This document shows, piece by piece, positions 6,792 through 14,983 of a stretch of DNA of 22,597 nucleotides. Numbering within the stretch: position 1 is the stretch's first letter; each line of letters opens with the position of its first letter. A program made the position numbers and the translations under genes. The notes under the pieces were generated by a model. That model ran no database searches. It had not been told where the DNA came from and saw only the letters and a program-made list of their open reading frames with translations. The stretch covers positions 1-22,597 of the forward strand of contig JAGSPR010000050.1 of the NCBI GenBank assembly GCA_018262455.1, written 5' to 3'. The stretch is from Deltaproteobacteria bacterium. Lineage in GTDB: Bacteria; Myxococcota; Polyangia; Haliangiales; Haliangiaceae.

Positions 6792-9755
6792 CTACGCCGC
6801 CGCCAGCACGACCGTGACCGTGGTGCCACGGGCGAGGCCGAGCGCGAGCTTCGTCCCGGGCGGGGCGCGCATCAAGACCCTGGCCTGGCCCGCGCTCTCG
6901 CCGGTGACGCTCACCCCGTCGATCGTGGTGATGACGTCACCGACCTTGAGGTCCGTCTTCGCCGCGGCTCCCTGGGGATCGATGAAGCTGACCTTGAGCT
7001 CGCGCTTGTCGGGCGGCGTGGTGGGTGGCTGCTGCGCGAAGTGAATGCCGAGCTCGCCGACCGGCTCGCCCGGCTTCAGGCGCTTCCTGAGGATCGTCAG
7101 ATCGCCGAGATCGACCGTGCCCGTGCCTTCGACCAACCGGATGACCCTGAGGCTCGCGTAGTCGCTCTCGTTCCAGTCCTTTGGCCAACCGTTGATCGAG
7201 AGCTTGCCGCGCGGCACGTTCTTGACCGTGAAGTGGCCACCATCGTCGGTGATGTTGTCGCGATCGTCGTCGAACGAGAAGTCGCCGGCCCCCTGCGCGA
7301 GCTGGGCGTACATCCGCAGCCCGGGCACCGGCTTGGCCGTGCCGTTCTCGACGACGCGGCCGGTGATGGTGACCAGTGACTCGAGCTCGAGCTCGATGCC
7401 GGTCTTCGATTCGCCCTCGGCGAGGTCGAGCTCGATCTGCTTGGTGCCGCCCTCGGCCGCGACGCTGACCTGAAAGTGACCTTTCGGGACGTCCTTGATC
7501 GTGAAGTGACCGGCGGTCTTGAAGAACTGCTCGGTTCGCCAGAACCCGGAGGTCAGATCACGGACGGTGATCGTCATCTCGTCTGGCATCCCGCCGGTGC
7601 GCCGGGCCGTCCCGTCGAGCGAGCCGGTGGACTTGAGCTGGAGCTGGGCGGTGGTGCCCACCGCCACGTGCTCGGCCACGGCCTCGCCACCTCCCTTGCG
7701 GTACGCGCGAACGGTGTAGCTGCCCGGCGAGAGCTTGCCGACGCTGAACAACCCGTCGGTGGAGGTGAGCACGGGGCGTTCGTCCCATGACCAGCGCGTC
7801 TCCTGGACGCTCGACTTCTGCGCGCCTGCCGCGTCGGACTCACGGGCTGCCGAGACGAACGCGTCGGCGACCGGCTTGCCCTGCGCGTCGACGACGGTGC
7901 CCTTGATGACGCCGGTCTGCGATTCGACGACGAGCCGCACGGTGGACGTCACGTTCGGCTTGACCGAGACCTTCTCGCCCTGCTTCGCGTCATCGTTGGT
8001 CCCGGGCTTGCGGAGCTGATCGCTCCAGCTGCGCCGCGCGGTGACGCGATAATCGCCCGCGCGCAGGGGCTGCAGCGTGAACTCGCCGGCCTCGTCGGAC
8101 TTGTGCTCGCTACCAAAGCTCCAGGCATCGGTGACCGCAACTGCGCTGATCTCGATCCCCACCACCGGCTTGCCCTCGGCATCGACGACGGTGCCCTTGA
8201 TGGTGCCACCATCGTCGACCACCAGGTCGCGGTCGACGACCGCGCCGGCGGCGACCTCGATCTTGTAGCCGTCGCGCGGACCGATGCCTCGATCGGTGCT
8301 GACCTCCAGCTTGTAGCTGCCGGGCCTCAGGCCGACGAGCTCGTACTTGCCGTCGTGCGTCGACGAGGCATTTCCCCAGCCCTCCTTGTCTCTCGCCCCG
8401 CCCCCGATCGTGCGCGCCCAGACGTTCGCATCCTCGATCAGATCGCCGGTCTTGGTGACGACGCGGCCGCGCACGGTCGCACCTGGATCGACCTCCCAGA
8501 CCAGCCCGGTGGCATCGTGATCGGCGATCACGATCGGATCGTAATTGTCGCGCGACTGATGGCCCTCGCAGGACACCTCGACGCGGTACGTGCCGGGCAG
8601 CACGCCGTCGGCGTAGAGCGTGCCGTCCGGGTTGCGCCGCGTCTCGATCCACCTGTTCTTGCCAGCGTCGCGCAGCCCGAGCGAGCTGCGCTCGCAGGTC
8701 GTCTTGGTCGTCGAGATCACGACCTTGCCCTCGATCCGGCGCGCGGGGAACAGCTTCACGATCACGCCATCGACATGCTGGCCGAGCCCGACGAGCGTCG
8801 AGCCCTCGGCCCGGCCGAACCCGCGATCGGTGCGCGACACCGCGACATAGCGGCCGGGCGTGAGCCGGGCGACCCGGAACGCTCCCTGCGCGTTGCTGAA
8901 CACGGTCTCGCCGTCGTCCCAGCCAAACTCCGAGGTGCCGACCGTCACGCGGGCGCCCTCGACAGGTTGGTTCGTCGCCGCGTCGACCACGAGCCCCGCG
9001 AGCGAGGACTCCGGCGTCAGCAGGATCTCGAGCTTCCCGGGAGCCGAGGTGGACTCCGCGTCATCGGCGTAGCCGTCGGCCGCGGCGTGCACGGTGACCT
9101 GGCCCTGCTTGACCCACAGCGAGAACTTGCCCTGGTCGTCGGTCTCGGTGGTCGCCATGGCCGCGTTGCGATCGCGCCAGCCAGCGCCCGACCACACCCG
9201 CGCCTTCGCGATCGGCCCGCCCGTGAGGTCGGCGACGACGCCGGTGATCTCGACGCCACCGCGACGCAGCGCGATGTCGATCCCGGTCTTGTGTTCGCCT
9301 GCCGCGAGCGAAAGCTTGGACCTCTTGAGATCACCGCCGGGATGATGGAACGCCGGCCGGAACGGCCTGGCGGACGCGCTCACGGCGTATTGCGCGGGAA
9401 GCAGATTCTCGAGCTTGAAGCGTCCCTGATCATCCGAGAGCACGCAGCTCGGCTCGCGCAGCAGCTCGTCGGCGAGCTCGTTGGACTCGCCATCTGCACA
9501 CACGCGCGCCTTGGCGACGGGCTGCTTCGCTTCATCGGTGATCGTACCGGCGAGCGAGCTGCGCACCAGTGCCGTGGGATCGGTGCGGCGTTGCGAGGCC
9601 ACCTGGGCTTTGCCGCTCGCCGCTTCGTCAGCGGCAGGCCGGCTGGCTCCGCTGCCAGTGGTGGAGGAGGCGCTGTCGTCGCCGCGGGACCACCAGACGA
9701 GCAACGCGATGACCAGCACGCACAGCCCGGCCACGATCGTGGTTCTACGCTTCAT
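6792..9755 (-). CDS. Anchored multi-repeat surface protein with C-terminal PDZ domain (first tandem paralogue, 987 aa)
   Basis: Paralogue of the gene immediately downstream, with the same architecture. A signal anchor at about 5-22 (MKRRTTIVAGLCVLVIALLV) is followed by a Ser/Ala-rich linker to about 60. Carboxypeptidase-regulatory-like repeats begin near 67, 168, 251, 339, 427, 518, 616, 711 and 796, and a PDZ domain fills about 898-987 (DPQGAAAKTDLKVGDVITTI). The frame is open to a GTG at 9800, but the ATG at 9755 is preferred: an AGGAG lies eight bases upstream and the basic-then-hydrophobic anchor starts there. Two phrases are shared nearly exactly with the paralogue at matching positions: LTPESSL[A/S]G opening repeat 3, and EGSTLVGLG closing it. 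Two Cys (about 85 and 103) in repeat 1 are also shared. No catalytic motif is seen; surface or periplasmic scaffolding is an inference. Confidence 0.87.
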   Translation of the reverse strand: MKRRTTIVAGLCVLVIALLVWWSRGDDSASSTTGSGASRPAADEAASGKAQVASQRRTDPTALVRSSLAGTITDEAKQPVAKARVCADGESNELADELLREPSCVLSDDQGRFKLENLLPAQYAVSASARPFRPAFHHPGGDLKRSKLSLAAGEHKTGIDIALRRGGVEITGVVADLTGGPIAKARVWSGAGWRDRNAAMATTETDDQGKFSLWVKQGQVTVHAAADGYADDAESTSAPGKLEILLTPESSLAGLVVDAATNQPVEGARVTVGTSEFGWDDGETVFSNAQGAFRVARLTPGRYVAVSRTDRGFGRAEGSTLVGLGQHVDGVIVKLFPARRIEGKVVISTTKTTCERSSLGLRDAGKNRWIETRRNPDGTLYADGVLPGTYRVEVSCEGHQSRDNYDPIVIADHDATGLVWEVDPGATVRGRVVTKTGDLIEDANVWARTIGGGARDKEGWGNASSTHDGKYELVGLRPGSYKLEVSTDRGIGPRDGYKIEVAAGAVVDRDLVVDDGGTIKGTVVDAEGKPVVGIEISAVAVTDAWSFGSEHKSDEAGEFTLQPLRAGDYRVTARRSWSDQLRKPGTNDDAKQGEKVSVKPNVTSTVRLVVESQTGVIKGTVVDAQGKPVADAFVSAARESDAAGAQKSSVQETRWSWDERPVLTSTDGLFSVGKLSPGSYTVRAYRKGGGEAVAEHVAVGTTAQLQLKSTGSLDGTARRTGGMPDEMTITVRDLTSGFWRTEQFFKTAGHFTIKDVPKGHFQVSVAAEGGTKQIELDLAEGESKTGIELELESLVTITGRVVENGTAKPVPGLRMYAQLAQGAGDFSFDDDRDNITDDGGHFTVKNVPRGKLSINGWPKDWNESDYASLRVIRLVEGTGTVDLGDLTILRKRLKPGEPVGELGIHFAQQPPTTPPDKRELKVSFIDPQGAAAKTDLKVGDVITTIDGVSVTGESAGQARVLMRAPPGTKLALGLARGTTVTVVLAAA

Positions 9756-9812
9756 CGAATGTACTCCTATGACACACCTCACCTGGCACGGGTTGCGCAC
9801 CGGTCGGGTGGA

Positions 9813-10667
9813 TCAGCCGAGGACGCGGTTGTCGATCAGCCGGGTCGTGCCGAACAACACGGCCATCGCGAGCACCGCGCGGCGATCGACCCGAACGATC
9901 GGGGTCAGCTCGTCGGCATCGCGGAGCTCGACGTAGTCGATCCGCGCCAGCGGCTCGGCCTCGATCGGTGCGCGCGCCGCCGCGAGCAGCGCCGCCGCGG
10001 AGCGCTCGCCGGCCTTGAAAGCGGCCTCGGCGATCGCGAGCCCGGTCGATAGCGAGCGCGCCGCGGCGCGGTGATCCGGCGAGAGGTACGCGTTGCGCGA
10101 GGACAGCGCCACGCCGTCCACCTCGCGCACGATCGGGATGCCGACGATCTCGATCGCGAAGTCGAGATCGCGAACCATCCGCCGGATGATCGCGAGCTGC
10201 TGGTAGTCCTTCTCGCCGAACACGGCGAGGTGGGGCAGCGTCGCGTGGAACAGCTTGGTCACCACGGTGGCGACGCCCGCGAAGTGCCCGGGTCGGCTCG
10301 CGCCGCACAGCGGTTGCTGGAGCTCACGGACCTCGACGAACGTCTGCGCGCCGGCTGGATACATCGCGGCCGCGTCGGGACAGAACGCGAGATCGATCGC
10401 GCAGCCGCGCGCCTTCGCGAGATCGCCGGCTTCGTCGCGCGGATAGCGCGAGAGATCCTCGTTCGGCCCGAACTGCGTCGGGTTGACGAAGATCGTCAGG
10501 ATCACGACATCGGCCTGCGCCCGCGCGGCACGCAGCAACACGAGGTGACCCTCGTGCAGCGCCCCCATGGTCGGCACGACCGCGATGCGCCTGCCATCGC
10601 GGCGGAGGTCCTCGACGCGGGCGCGCATCGTGGCCGGTGCCCGGTAGATCTCGAACGGGATGTTCAC
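9813..10667 (-). CDS. panC: Pantothenate synthetase (pantoate--beta-alanine ligase)
   Basis: Cytoplasmic enzyme of vitamin B5/CoA synthesis: pantoate + beta-alanine + ATP gives pantothenate + AMP + diphosphate. The 284-residue length is normal. Diagnostic motifs are VPTMGALHEGH at 31-41 (HIGH-like nucleotide site, His38 and His41), FVNPTQFGPNEDLSRYPR at about 60-77, GEKDYQQ at 151-157, and SSRNAYLS at 189-196 (KMSKS-equivalent ATP-binding loop). All look intact. I take the GTG at 10667 as start because homology to the family covers the first residues; an internal ATG at 10628 would delete the first strand. It lies 38 bp after the zinc-ribbon gene and 57 bp before the repeat/PDZ pair. panB and panD are not seen, so the gene stands apart from the usual pan cluster. 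Confidence 0.96.
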   Translation of the reverse strand: MNIPFEIYRAPATMRARVEDLRRDGRRIAVVPTMGALHEGHLVLLRAARAQADVVILTIFVNPTQFGPNEDLSRYPRDEAGDLAKARGCAIDLAFCPDAAAMYPAGAQTFVEVRELQQPLCGASRPGHFAGVATVVTKLFHATLPHLAVFGEKDYQQLAIIRRMVRDLDFAIEIVGIPIVREVDGVALSSRNAYLSPDHRAAARSLSTGLAIAEAAFKAGERSAAALLAAARAPIEAEPLARIDYVELRDADELTPIVRVDRRAVLAMAVLFGTTRLIDNRVLG

Positions 10668-10705
10668 CTGCGTACTAGACGAAAACGCGTCGGTAAACGC
10701 AAACG

Positions 10706-11674
10706 CTAGCAGCCGCTGAGCGCTTCGACGCAGTCCTGGAGCTTGTAGGTCACGGACTGGAGCGCGGTCAGATCATCGAAGCTGGCGCTGCAGCTGATCT
10801 CGTCGATCCGATCGAAGCAGCGCTTGGCTGCCGCGCAGGTGGGTGGCGTCGACGGGATCTTCGCCGCCATGTCACAGTAGTCCTTCAGCGAGGAGTCGAG
10901 CACGCCGCACGTGCTCGCGCGCTTGCAGGCCCGGCTCATGATCGACATCATCACGTTGGTGCCCAGCGTGGACGGGCCGGGATCATCATCCTTCTGGTCG
11001 GGATCATCGGGGATGTCGATCCCCGACGGAGGGTAACCGTTGTTCTGCTTGCTGGGCGTCGGGCCGGTGTTCCATGGATCACCCGAGCGGACCGCCGGCT
11101 GGTCAGGTGGCAGCGGGTTGGTATCCATCCGATCGGGAGCGGGCGGTGGAGCGCCGGCGCCGCCCTTGACGCCCTTGTCGGCAACGGCAGTGCCGGCCGG
11201 CCACAGCATCAGGACCACGGCCGTGACGATCGCAAGGACCGCGAGGATGATCACGATCAACGGCCAGCTCCTCCACCAGGCACTCCGTGGCGCGGCCGAC
11301 GCGTACATCCGCCCGGTCGGCCGAGGCGGCAGGACTGGCTGCGAGCCGTCGTGCACCGGCATCGGCATCGGGATCGCGGCGTGCGCCGAGCTCGGGGGCG
11401 CCGGGGCGTAGGGCATGGGACCGCGAGGAGCGGGCGGCGGAACCGGCGCATGCACGTGTCCGTTGGGCAGGCGGTTCGAGTAGGGATTGATCGCGACGTT
11501 GCCGTTCGCGTGGAGGGCTGGCAGCGATGCGACCGCGGCGGGGCGGGCGGCGCGGATCGCGCTGAGATCGGCCTTGCAGTGCTTGCAGCGCCCGGCGATC
11601 GGGTGGATGAGGCCGCCGCACATCGGACACGGGATCCGTGCATCAGCCGGGTTGGGACGAGCCGCTGCAGCCAT
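10706..11674 (-). CDS. Zinc-ribbon, single-TM protein with 8-cysteine C-terminal domain, 322 aa
   Basis: No named family recognised, but the layout is clear. A zinc ribbon (CPMCGG with Cys16 and Cys19, then CKHCK with Cys30 and Cys33) is followed by a Pro/Ala-rich low-complexity linker (about 45-130), a transmembrane helix at about 136-157 preceded by a Trp/Arg patch, a second Pro/Asp-rich linker, and a C-terminal domain of about 80 residues holding eight Cys, the last being the final residue. The expected topology is zinc ribbon in the cytoplasm and a disulphide-rich domain outside. The frame is open to 11779, but the ATG at 11674 places the zinc ribbon near the N-terminus as usual and leaves a 133-bp divergent promoter region. 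No strong ribosome site is visible. It is first in the leftward run leading into panC. Confidence 0.8.
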   Translation of the reverse strand: MAAAARPNPADARIPCPMCGGLIHPIAGRCKHCKADLSAIRAARPAAVASLPALHANGNVAINPYSNRLPNGHVHAPVPPPAPRGPMPYAPAPPSSAHAAIPMPMPVHDGSQPVLPPRPTGRMYASAAPRSAWWRSWPLIVIILAVLAIVTAVVLMLWPAGTAVADKGVKGGAGAPPPAPDRMDTNPLPPDQPAVRSGDPWNTGPTPSKQNNGYPPSGIDIPDDPDQKDDDPGPSTLGTNVMMSIMSRACKRASTCGVLDSSLKDYCDMAAKIPSTPPTCAAAKRCFDRIDEISCSASFDDLTALQSVTYKLQDCVEALSGC

Positions 11675-11807
11675 GTGGCAACATGCTGCCAGGCTACGAC
11701 CTGGGATGCAAAGCGCTGTTTGAACCCTCTCGCGCCCGTCTGGGCGGGACGGCCTCTGCCGCCTCGGGGGCATTGCCAATCGCAGGCCTGCCCCACACAG
11801 TGGTCGG

Positions 11808-12560
11808 ATGGCAGCTCCCGTTCCACCGCGGGTCTCGGAGTACGAGGTCCGCGTCGAGGGGCTCGACCCACGTCATGATGGCGTGCGCATCGTCCAGCTC
11901 TCGGACATTCACGTCGGTAACCTGACGCCGGCGTCCCACGTCCGGGCTGCGATCGAGGCGGCGAACGCGGCGGCTCCGGATCTCATCGTGCTGACCGGGG
12001 ACTACGTGTGCTGGCGTCGTCAGGAGGTCGAGCTGGCCCGCGATCAGCTCGCCGGGCTGCGGGGGCCACGCGTGCTCGCCGTGCTCGGCAATCACGACTA
12101 CTTCGTGTGGGGCGCGGGCGTCCGTGGCGCGCTCGAGCGGCATGGTTACGAGGTGTTGCGAAACCAGACCACGATCGCCAACGTGCGTGGCGCGCCCTTG
12201 GCGGTGGTCGGGATCGATGATCCCGTGACGCGCCACGACGATCTCGATGCCGCGTTCGCGGGCGCCACGCCCGGCCTGACCCGGCTCGTGTTGTGCCACG
12301 CACCCGATCGCGCGCCCGCGGTCGTCGAGCGCGGCGCCGATCTCGTGCTCTCGGGGCACACCCACGGTGGCCAGATCTTCATCAAGGGCATCACCGACCG
12401 GATCATGAAGCGGGTGGGGCTGAACTTTCGGCGCGGGATGTACGAGCTCGGATCCTCGAAGCTCTACGTCACCCCGGGCGTCGGCTTCTCGGGGCTCACG
12501 CACCGCTCGGGCGAGGGCACGCATGCCGAGGTCGCGGTGCTGACGCTGCGCGCGGCGTAG
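11808..12560 (+). CDS. Metallophosphoesterase, YkuE-like, 250 aa
   Basis: A calcineurin-like phosphoesterase with the complete two-metal active site: DIH (Asp33, His35), GDY (Asp65), GNHD (Asn95, His96, Asp97), CHAPD (His164) and GHTHGG (His184, His186). The order and spacing resemble the YkuE/LpxG-type branch, whose known members act on phosphodiesters or on UDP-diacylglucosamine; the actual substrate cannot be read from sequence. Unlike many YkuE relatives it lacks an N-terminal membrane helix, so it is probably cytosolic or peripheral. The ATG at 11808 follows a weak purine stretch. It is divergent from the zinc-ribbon gene and convergent with the kinase gene, 12 bp between stops. Confidence 0.92.
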   Translation: MAAPVPPRVSEYEVRVEGLDPRHDGVRIVQLSDIHVGNLTPASHVRAAIEAANAAAPDLIVLTGDYVCWRRQEVELARDQLAGLRGPRVLAVLGNHDYFVWGAGVRGALERHGYEVLRNQTTIANVRGAPLAVVGIDDPVTRHDDLDAAFAGATPGLTRLVLCHAPDRAPAVVERGADLVLSGHTHGGQIFIKGITDRIMKRVGLNFRRGMYELGSSKLYVTPGVGFSGLTHRSGEGTHAEVAVLTLRAA

Positions 12561-12587
12561 CGCTCGGCCCCCCTAACGCCGGCGCGC
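12548..12587. terminator. Possible bidirectional stem-loop between convergent genes
   Basis: GCGCG-CGGCGT (12548-12558) can pair with ACGCCG-g-CGCGC (12576-12587): eleven base pairs with one bulged G and a 17-base loop. It spans both stop codons of the convergent phosphoesterase and kinase genes. No T-tract follows on either strand, so it would be a weak or atypical intrinsic terminator. Such stems are also expected by chance in DNA this GC-rich. Confidence 0.3.
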
Positions 12588-13727
12588 CATCGCCCCGCGC
12601 ATCATGTCCGTGAACCCGCTCTGGCCTTCTGCGAGCATCGCATCGAGCTCGCGCCCGACGCTGACCACCTTGCGGCGGGCGGGGAATGCGAGCGCGGCCG
12701 TCAGGTAGATCGTGATCGCGAGCGAGATCCGGATGCCCGTCATGCCGATCCATCCGCCCGCGCCGAAGCCGAGCACCCCGAATCGCAGCAGGGTCCCGAG
12801 CGGCTCGCCGATCTCGGAGAACATCCGGCGCGCGGGCAGCCCGCTGCGCGTGGGTTCGATCGCGAGCTGCGGCCCGGACTCGACCGGCGGCGGCCGCGAT
12901 CGAGCGAGCAGGGCGACCACGTCGCGCGCGCGCTGGGGTCGCTTGTCGGGATCAGGATCGGTCATCGCCGTCAGCACCGCGCGGAAGCTGCGATCGAGCG
13001 ACGGCAGGTGGCGATCGAGATCCATCCGCAGGCCCTTGCGAGGGATGTCCTCGGGCTCGACGCCGCCGGCGAGCGCGGCGATCGTGGCACCGAGCGCGTA
13101 GATGTCGGTCGCCGGGGTAGCCTGGCCGTGCAGCTGCTCCGGGGCCATGTAGCCGAACGTGCCGACGATCGTCGAGCCGCCCTTGTCACGCGCGGCCTCG
13201 AGCACGCCGCCGAAGTCGACCAGCGCGAGCCGCCCGTCGGGAGCCCGGACGATGTTCGAGGGCTTGAGATCGCGATGGACCACCGCGGGCGTGCGCGTGT
13301 GGAGGTAGTCGAGGATCTCGAGGGCACGGATCAGCACGTCTCGCAGCTCGAGCTGGGACAGCCTGCGTCGCGCGACGAGCTCGCGCAGGTTGTCGCCCGG
13401 CACTCGCTGCATGACGAGATTGAACGTGCCTGACGGCTCCTCGAGGGTGGCCAGGTGACGCGGCACGCCGGCGTGGCGCAGCTGCGAGAGCACCTTGGCC
13501 TCGCGCTCGAACAGCTCGAACGACTTCCACGTCCCGCGGGGCCGCAGCCGCTTGACGATCACCTCGCGGTCGTCGGCGCCCTTGGCCTTCTCGTCGCGCG
13601 CCAGAAAGATCTCGCCCTGCGATCCCTTGCCGAGCCTCGGCCCGAGCCGGTAGCGGGCCCCGATCACCGGGCCATCGAACGGACTGGGCACCGCGCGTTG
13701 ATAGCATCCTCCCGACGAGCTGAACAT
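12573..13727 (-). CDS. Hanks-type Ser/Thr protein kinase with C-terminal membrane segments, 384 aa
   Basis: A complete bacterial eukaryote-like kinase. Counting from the ATG at 13727: glycine loop [11 protein letters not shown] (33-43), ATP-binding Lys59 in VIVKR, catalytic loop HRDLKPSN (151-158), DFG at 171-173, GYMAPEQ (192-198), and a C-lobe ending near 275. After a Pro-rich linker, residues about 311-348 form one or two hydrophobic segments ([12 protein letters not shown], then [15 protein letters not shown]), followed by a short tail of about 35 residues. No PASTA or other sensor domain is present. The start is uncertain: ATGs at 13751 and 13727 and a GTG at 13691 are in frame and none has a well-placed ribosome site. 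The GTG would begin right before the kinase fold and leave more room for a promoter. The substrate is unknown. Confidence 0.93.
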   Translation of the reverse strand: MFSSSGGCYQRAVPSPFDGPVIGARYRLGPRLGKGSQGEIFLARDEKAKGADDREVIVKRLRPRGTWKSFELFEREAKVLSQLRHAGVPRHLATLEEPSGTFNLVMQRVPGDNLRELVARRRLSQLELRDVLIRALEILDYLHTRTPAVVHRDLKPSNIVRAPDGRLALVDFGGVLEAARDKGGSTIVGTFGYMAPEQLHGQATPATDIYALGATIAALAGGVEPEDIPRKGLRMDLDRHLPSLDRSFRAVLTAMTDPDPDKRPQRARDVVALLARSRPPPVESGPQLAIEPTRSGLPARRMFSEIGEPLGTLLRFGVLGFGAGGWIGMTGIRISLAITIYLTAALAFPARRKVVSVGRELDAMLAEGQSGFTDMMRGAMARRR

Positions 13728-13756
13728 CGCGTGCCCGGGGTCGTCTATCATCGGAT

Positions 13757-14983
13757 ATGGCATCGCAGATCGCCCGCTGGCTCGGCCTGGCATTGCTCGC
13801 GTCCTGCGTGTTCGCGAGGTCGGCACAGCCCAGGCCGAAGCCCGGCGGACAGCCGGTCGATCCCTACGATCCGGTGGCGCCCGAGCCCAAGCCTGCCGCG
13901 AACACGCCCGAGCAGAAGGTGCTGCAGCTGGTCAATCGCTACCGCCAGGCGACCGGCCTGCCGCCAGTGGTGCTCGACGCCAAGCTCCGCCAGGGCTGCA
14001 TGGAGCACGCGGAGTACATGCGGCGCAACCGCGGCACCGAGGCCATGGTCGGGCTCAACGCGCACCAGCAGCGCCCGGACTTGCCGGGGGCGACGGCGGC
14101 GGGAGCGGCCTGCGGCAAGGCGGCCGATCTGTTTCCCGGGGTCTCGGATCTCGAGGCCGCGGTCGATGCCTGGATGTCGGGCCTGTATCACCGCCGGCCG
14201 ATCCTGACGCCGAGCCTCGCGCGAATCGCCGTGGGCTACGCGAAGCTCGACGACGGCTCGCTGATGGCGGCGCTGATGTTCGTCGACGGCGACGATCCGA
14301 GCGCGGCCGGGCGCTGGCCGGTTTCCTACCCCTCGGACAATCAGACCGCGATCCCGCTCGAGTTCGGTAACGAGATCCCCAACCCGGTGCCGGGCGGCGC
14401 GCGCGCGGGCTATCCGCTGACGATCCAGTTCCCGGCGTTCGACAAGGTCACCGGTGTCAAGGCGCGGCTCACCGATGCCAAGGGCAAGCCGGTCGCGTTC
14501 TTCCTGTCGGATCCCGAGCACCCGGCCACCTCGTTCGGCCAGTACGGCGTGGTGTGCTTGATCCCCAAGCGGCCGCTCGAGCCGCAGCGCCGCTACGAGG
14601 TCCAGGTCGAGGCGACGTGGAAGGGCAAGCAAGGCCGCTGGACGTGGAGCTTCACGACGGTGACGCTGACCCGGGTCGACGCCCACGACGAGGCGGCGGT
14701 CATCCATGCGCTCAACGTGCCGAGCATGGTGCGCGGCAAGGTCGTCCACGGGGGGATGATGGACAGCGAGACCGCGTTCTTGCAGATCGGCGAGCGCACG
14801 ATGAAGCGCTACAAGATGGTGTCCGTGCTCATCCCACGCGCGGTGTGGCAGGAGCTCGGCGGCAACCCCGCGCGGTTCACCGGCAAGACGGTCGAGGCCG
14901 AAGGCACGCCCCACCTCGTGCAGGGCAAGTACATCAACGTGCCGATCACGATCGCCGAGCAGCTCCGCATCGTCGAGCCCTAG
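13757..14983 (+). CDS. CAP/SCP-domain lipoprotein with C-terminal beta domains, 408 aa
   Basis: A predicted lipid-anchored envelope protein. The signal sequence ends in the lipobox LASC (Cys17), followed by a Pro-rich linker to about 48. Residues about 52-180 form a CAP (SCP/PR-1) domain, seen in VLQLVNRYRQATGLPPVVLD, the helix CMEHAEYMRRN with its conserved His, and the strand RIAVGYAKLDDGSLMAALMF. A middle region (about 205-305) looks like an Ig-like bacterial domain, and the last 80 residues have the G-K-V/AFLQIG/FTGKTVEAEG pattern of an OB-fold. CAP domains bind lipids or act at cell walls in various organisms; no specific role can be assigned. It is divergent from the kinase with at most 29 bp between start codons, and its stop overlaps the stop of the next gene on the other strand. 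Confidence 0.85.
   Translation: MASQIARWLGLALLASCVFARSAQPRPKPGGQPVDPYDPVAPEPKPAANTPEQKVLQLVNRYRQATGLPPVVLDAKLRQGCMEHAEYMRRNRGTEAMVGLNAHQQRPDLPGATAAGAACGKAADLFPGVSDLEAAVDAWMSGLYHRRPILTPSLARIAVGYAKLDDGSLMAALMFVDGDDPSAAGRWPVSYPSDNQTAIPLEFGNEIPNPVPGGARAGYPLTIQFPAFDKVTGVKARLTDAKGKPVAFFLSDPEHPATSFGQYGVVCLIPKRPLEPQRRYEVQVEATWKGKQGRWTWSFTTVTLTRVDAHDEAAVIHALNVPSMVRGKVVHGGMMDSETAFLQIGERTMKRYKMVSVLIPRAVWQELGGNPARFTGKTVEAEGTPHLVQGKYINVPITIAEQLRIVEP

Noticed and set aside
9755..9800. Earlier GTG start (9800) for the first repeat/PDZ protein
   Set aside because: It would add 15 residues before a normal basic-hydrophobic anchor. The ATG at 9755 has AGGAG at proper spacing.
8103..10052. 649-codon open frame on the plus strand across the first repeat/PDZ gene and panC
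   Set aside because: It is a shadow of two well-supported minus-strand genes, has a biased Arg/Asp/His-rich composition and no domain.
11733..11746. Small hairpin CGCCC-GTCT-GGGCG in the 133-bp divergent gap before the phosphoesterase
   Set aside because: Only five pairs, no T-tract and no link to a start codon. I saw no convincing promoter in this gap either.
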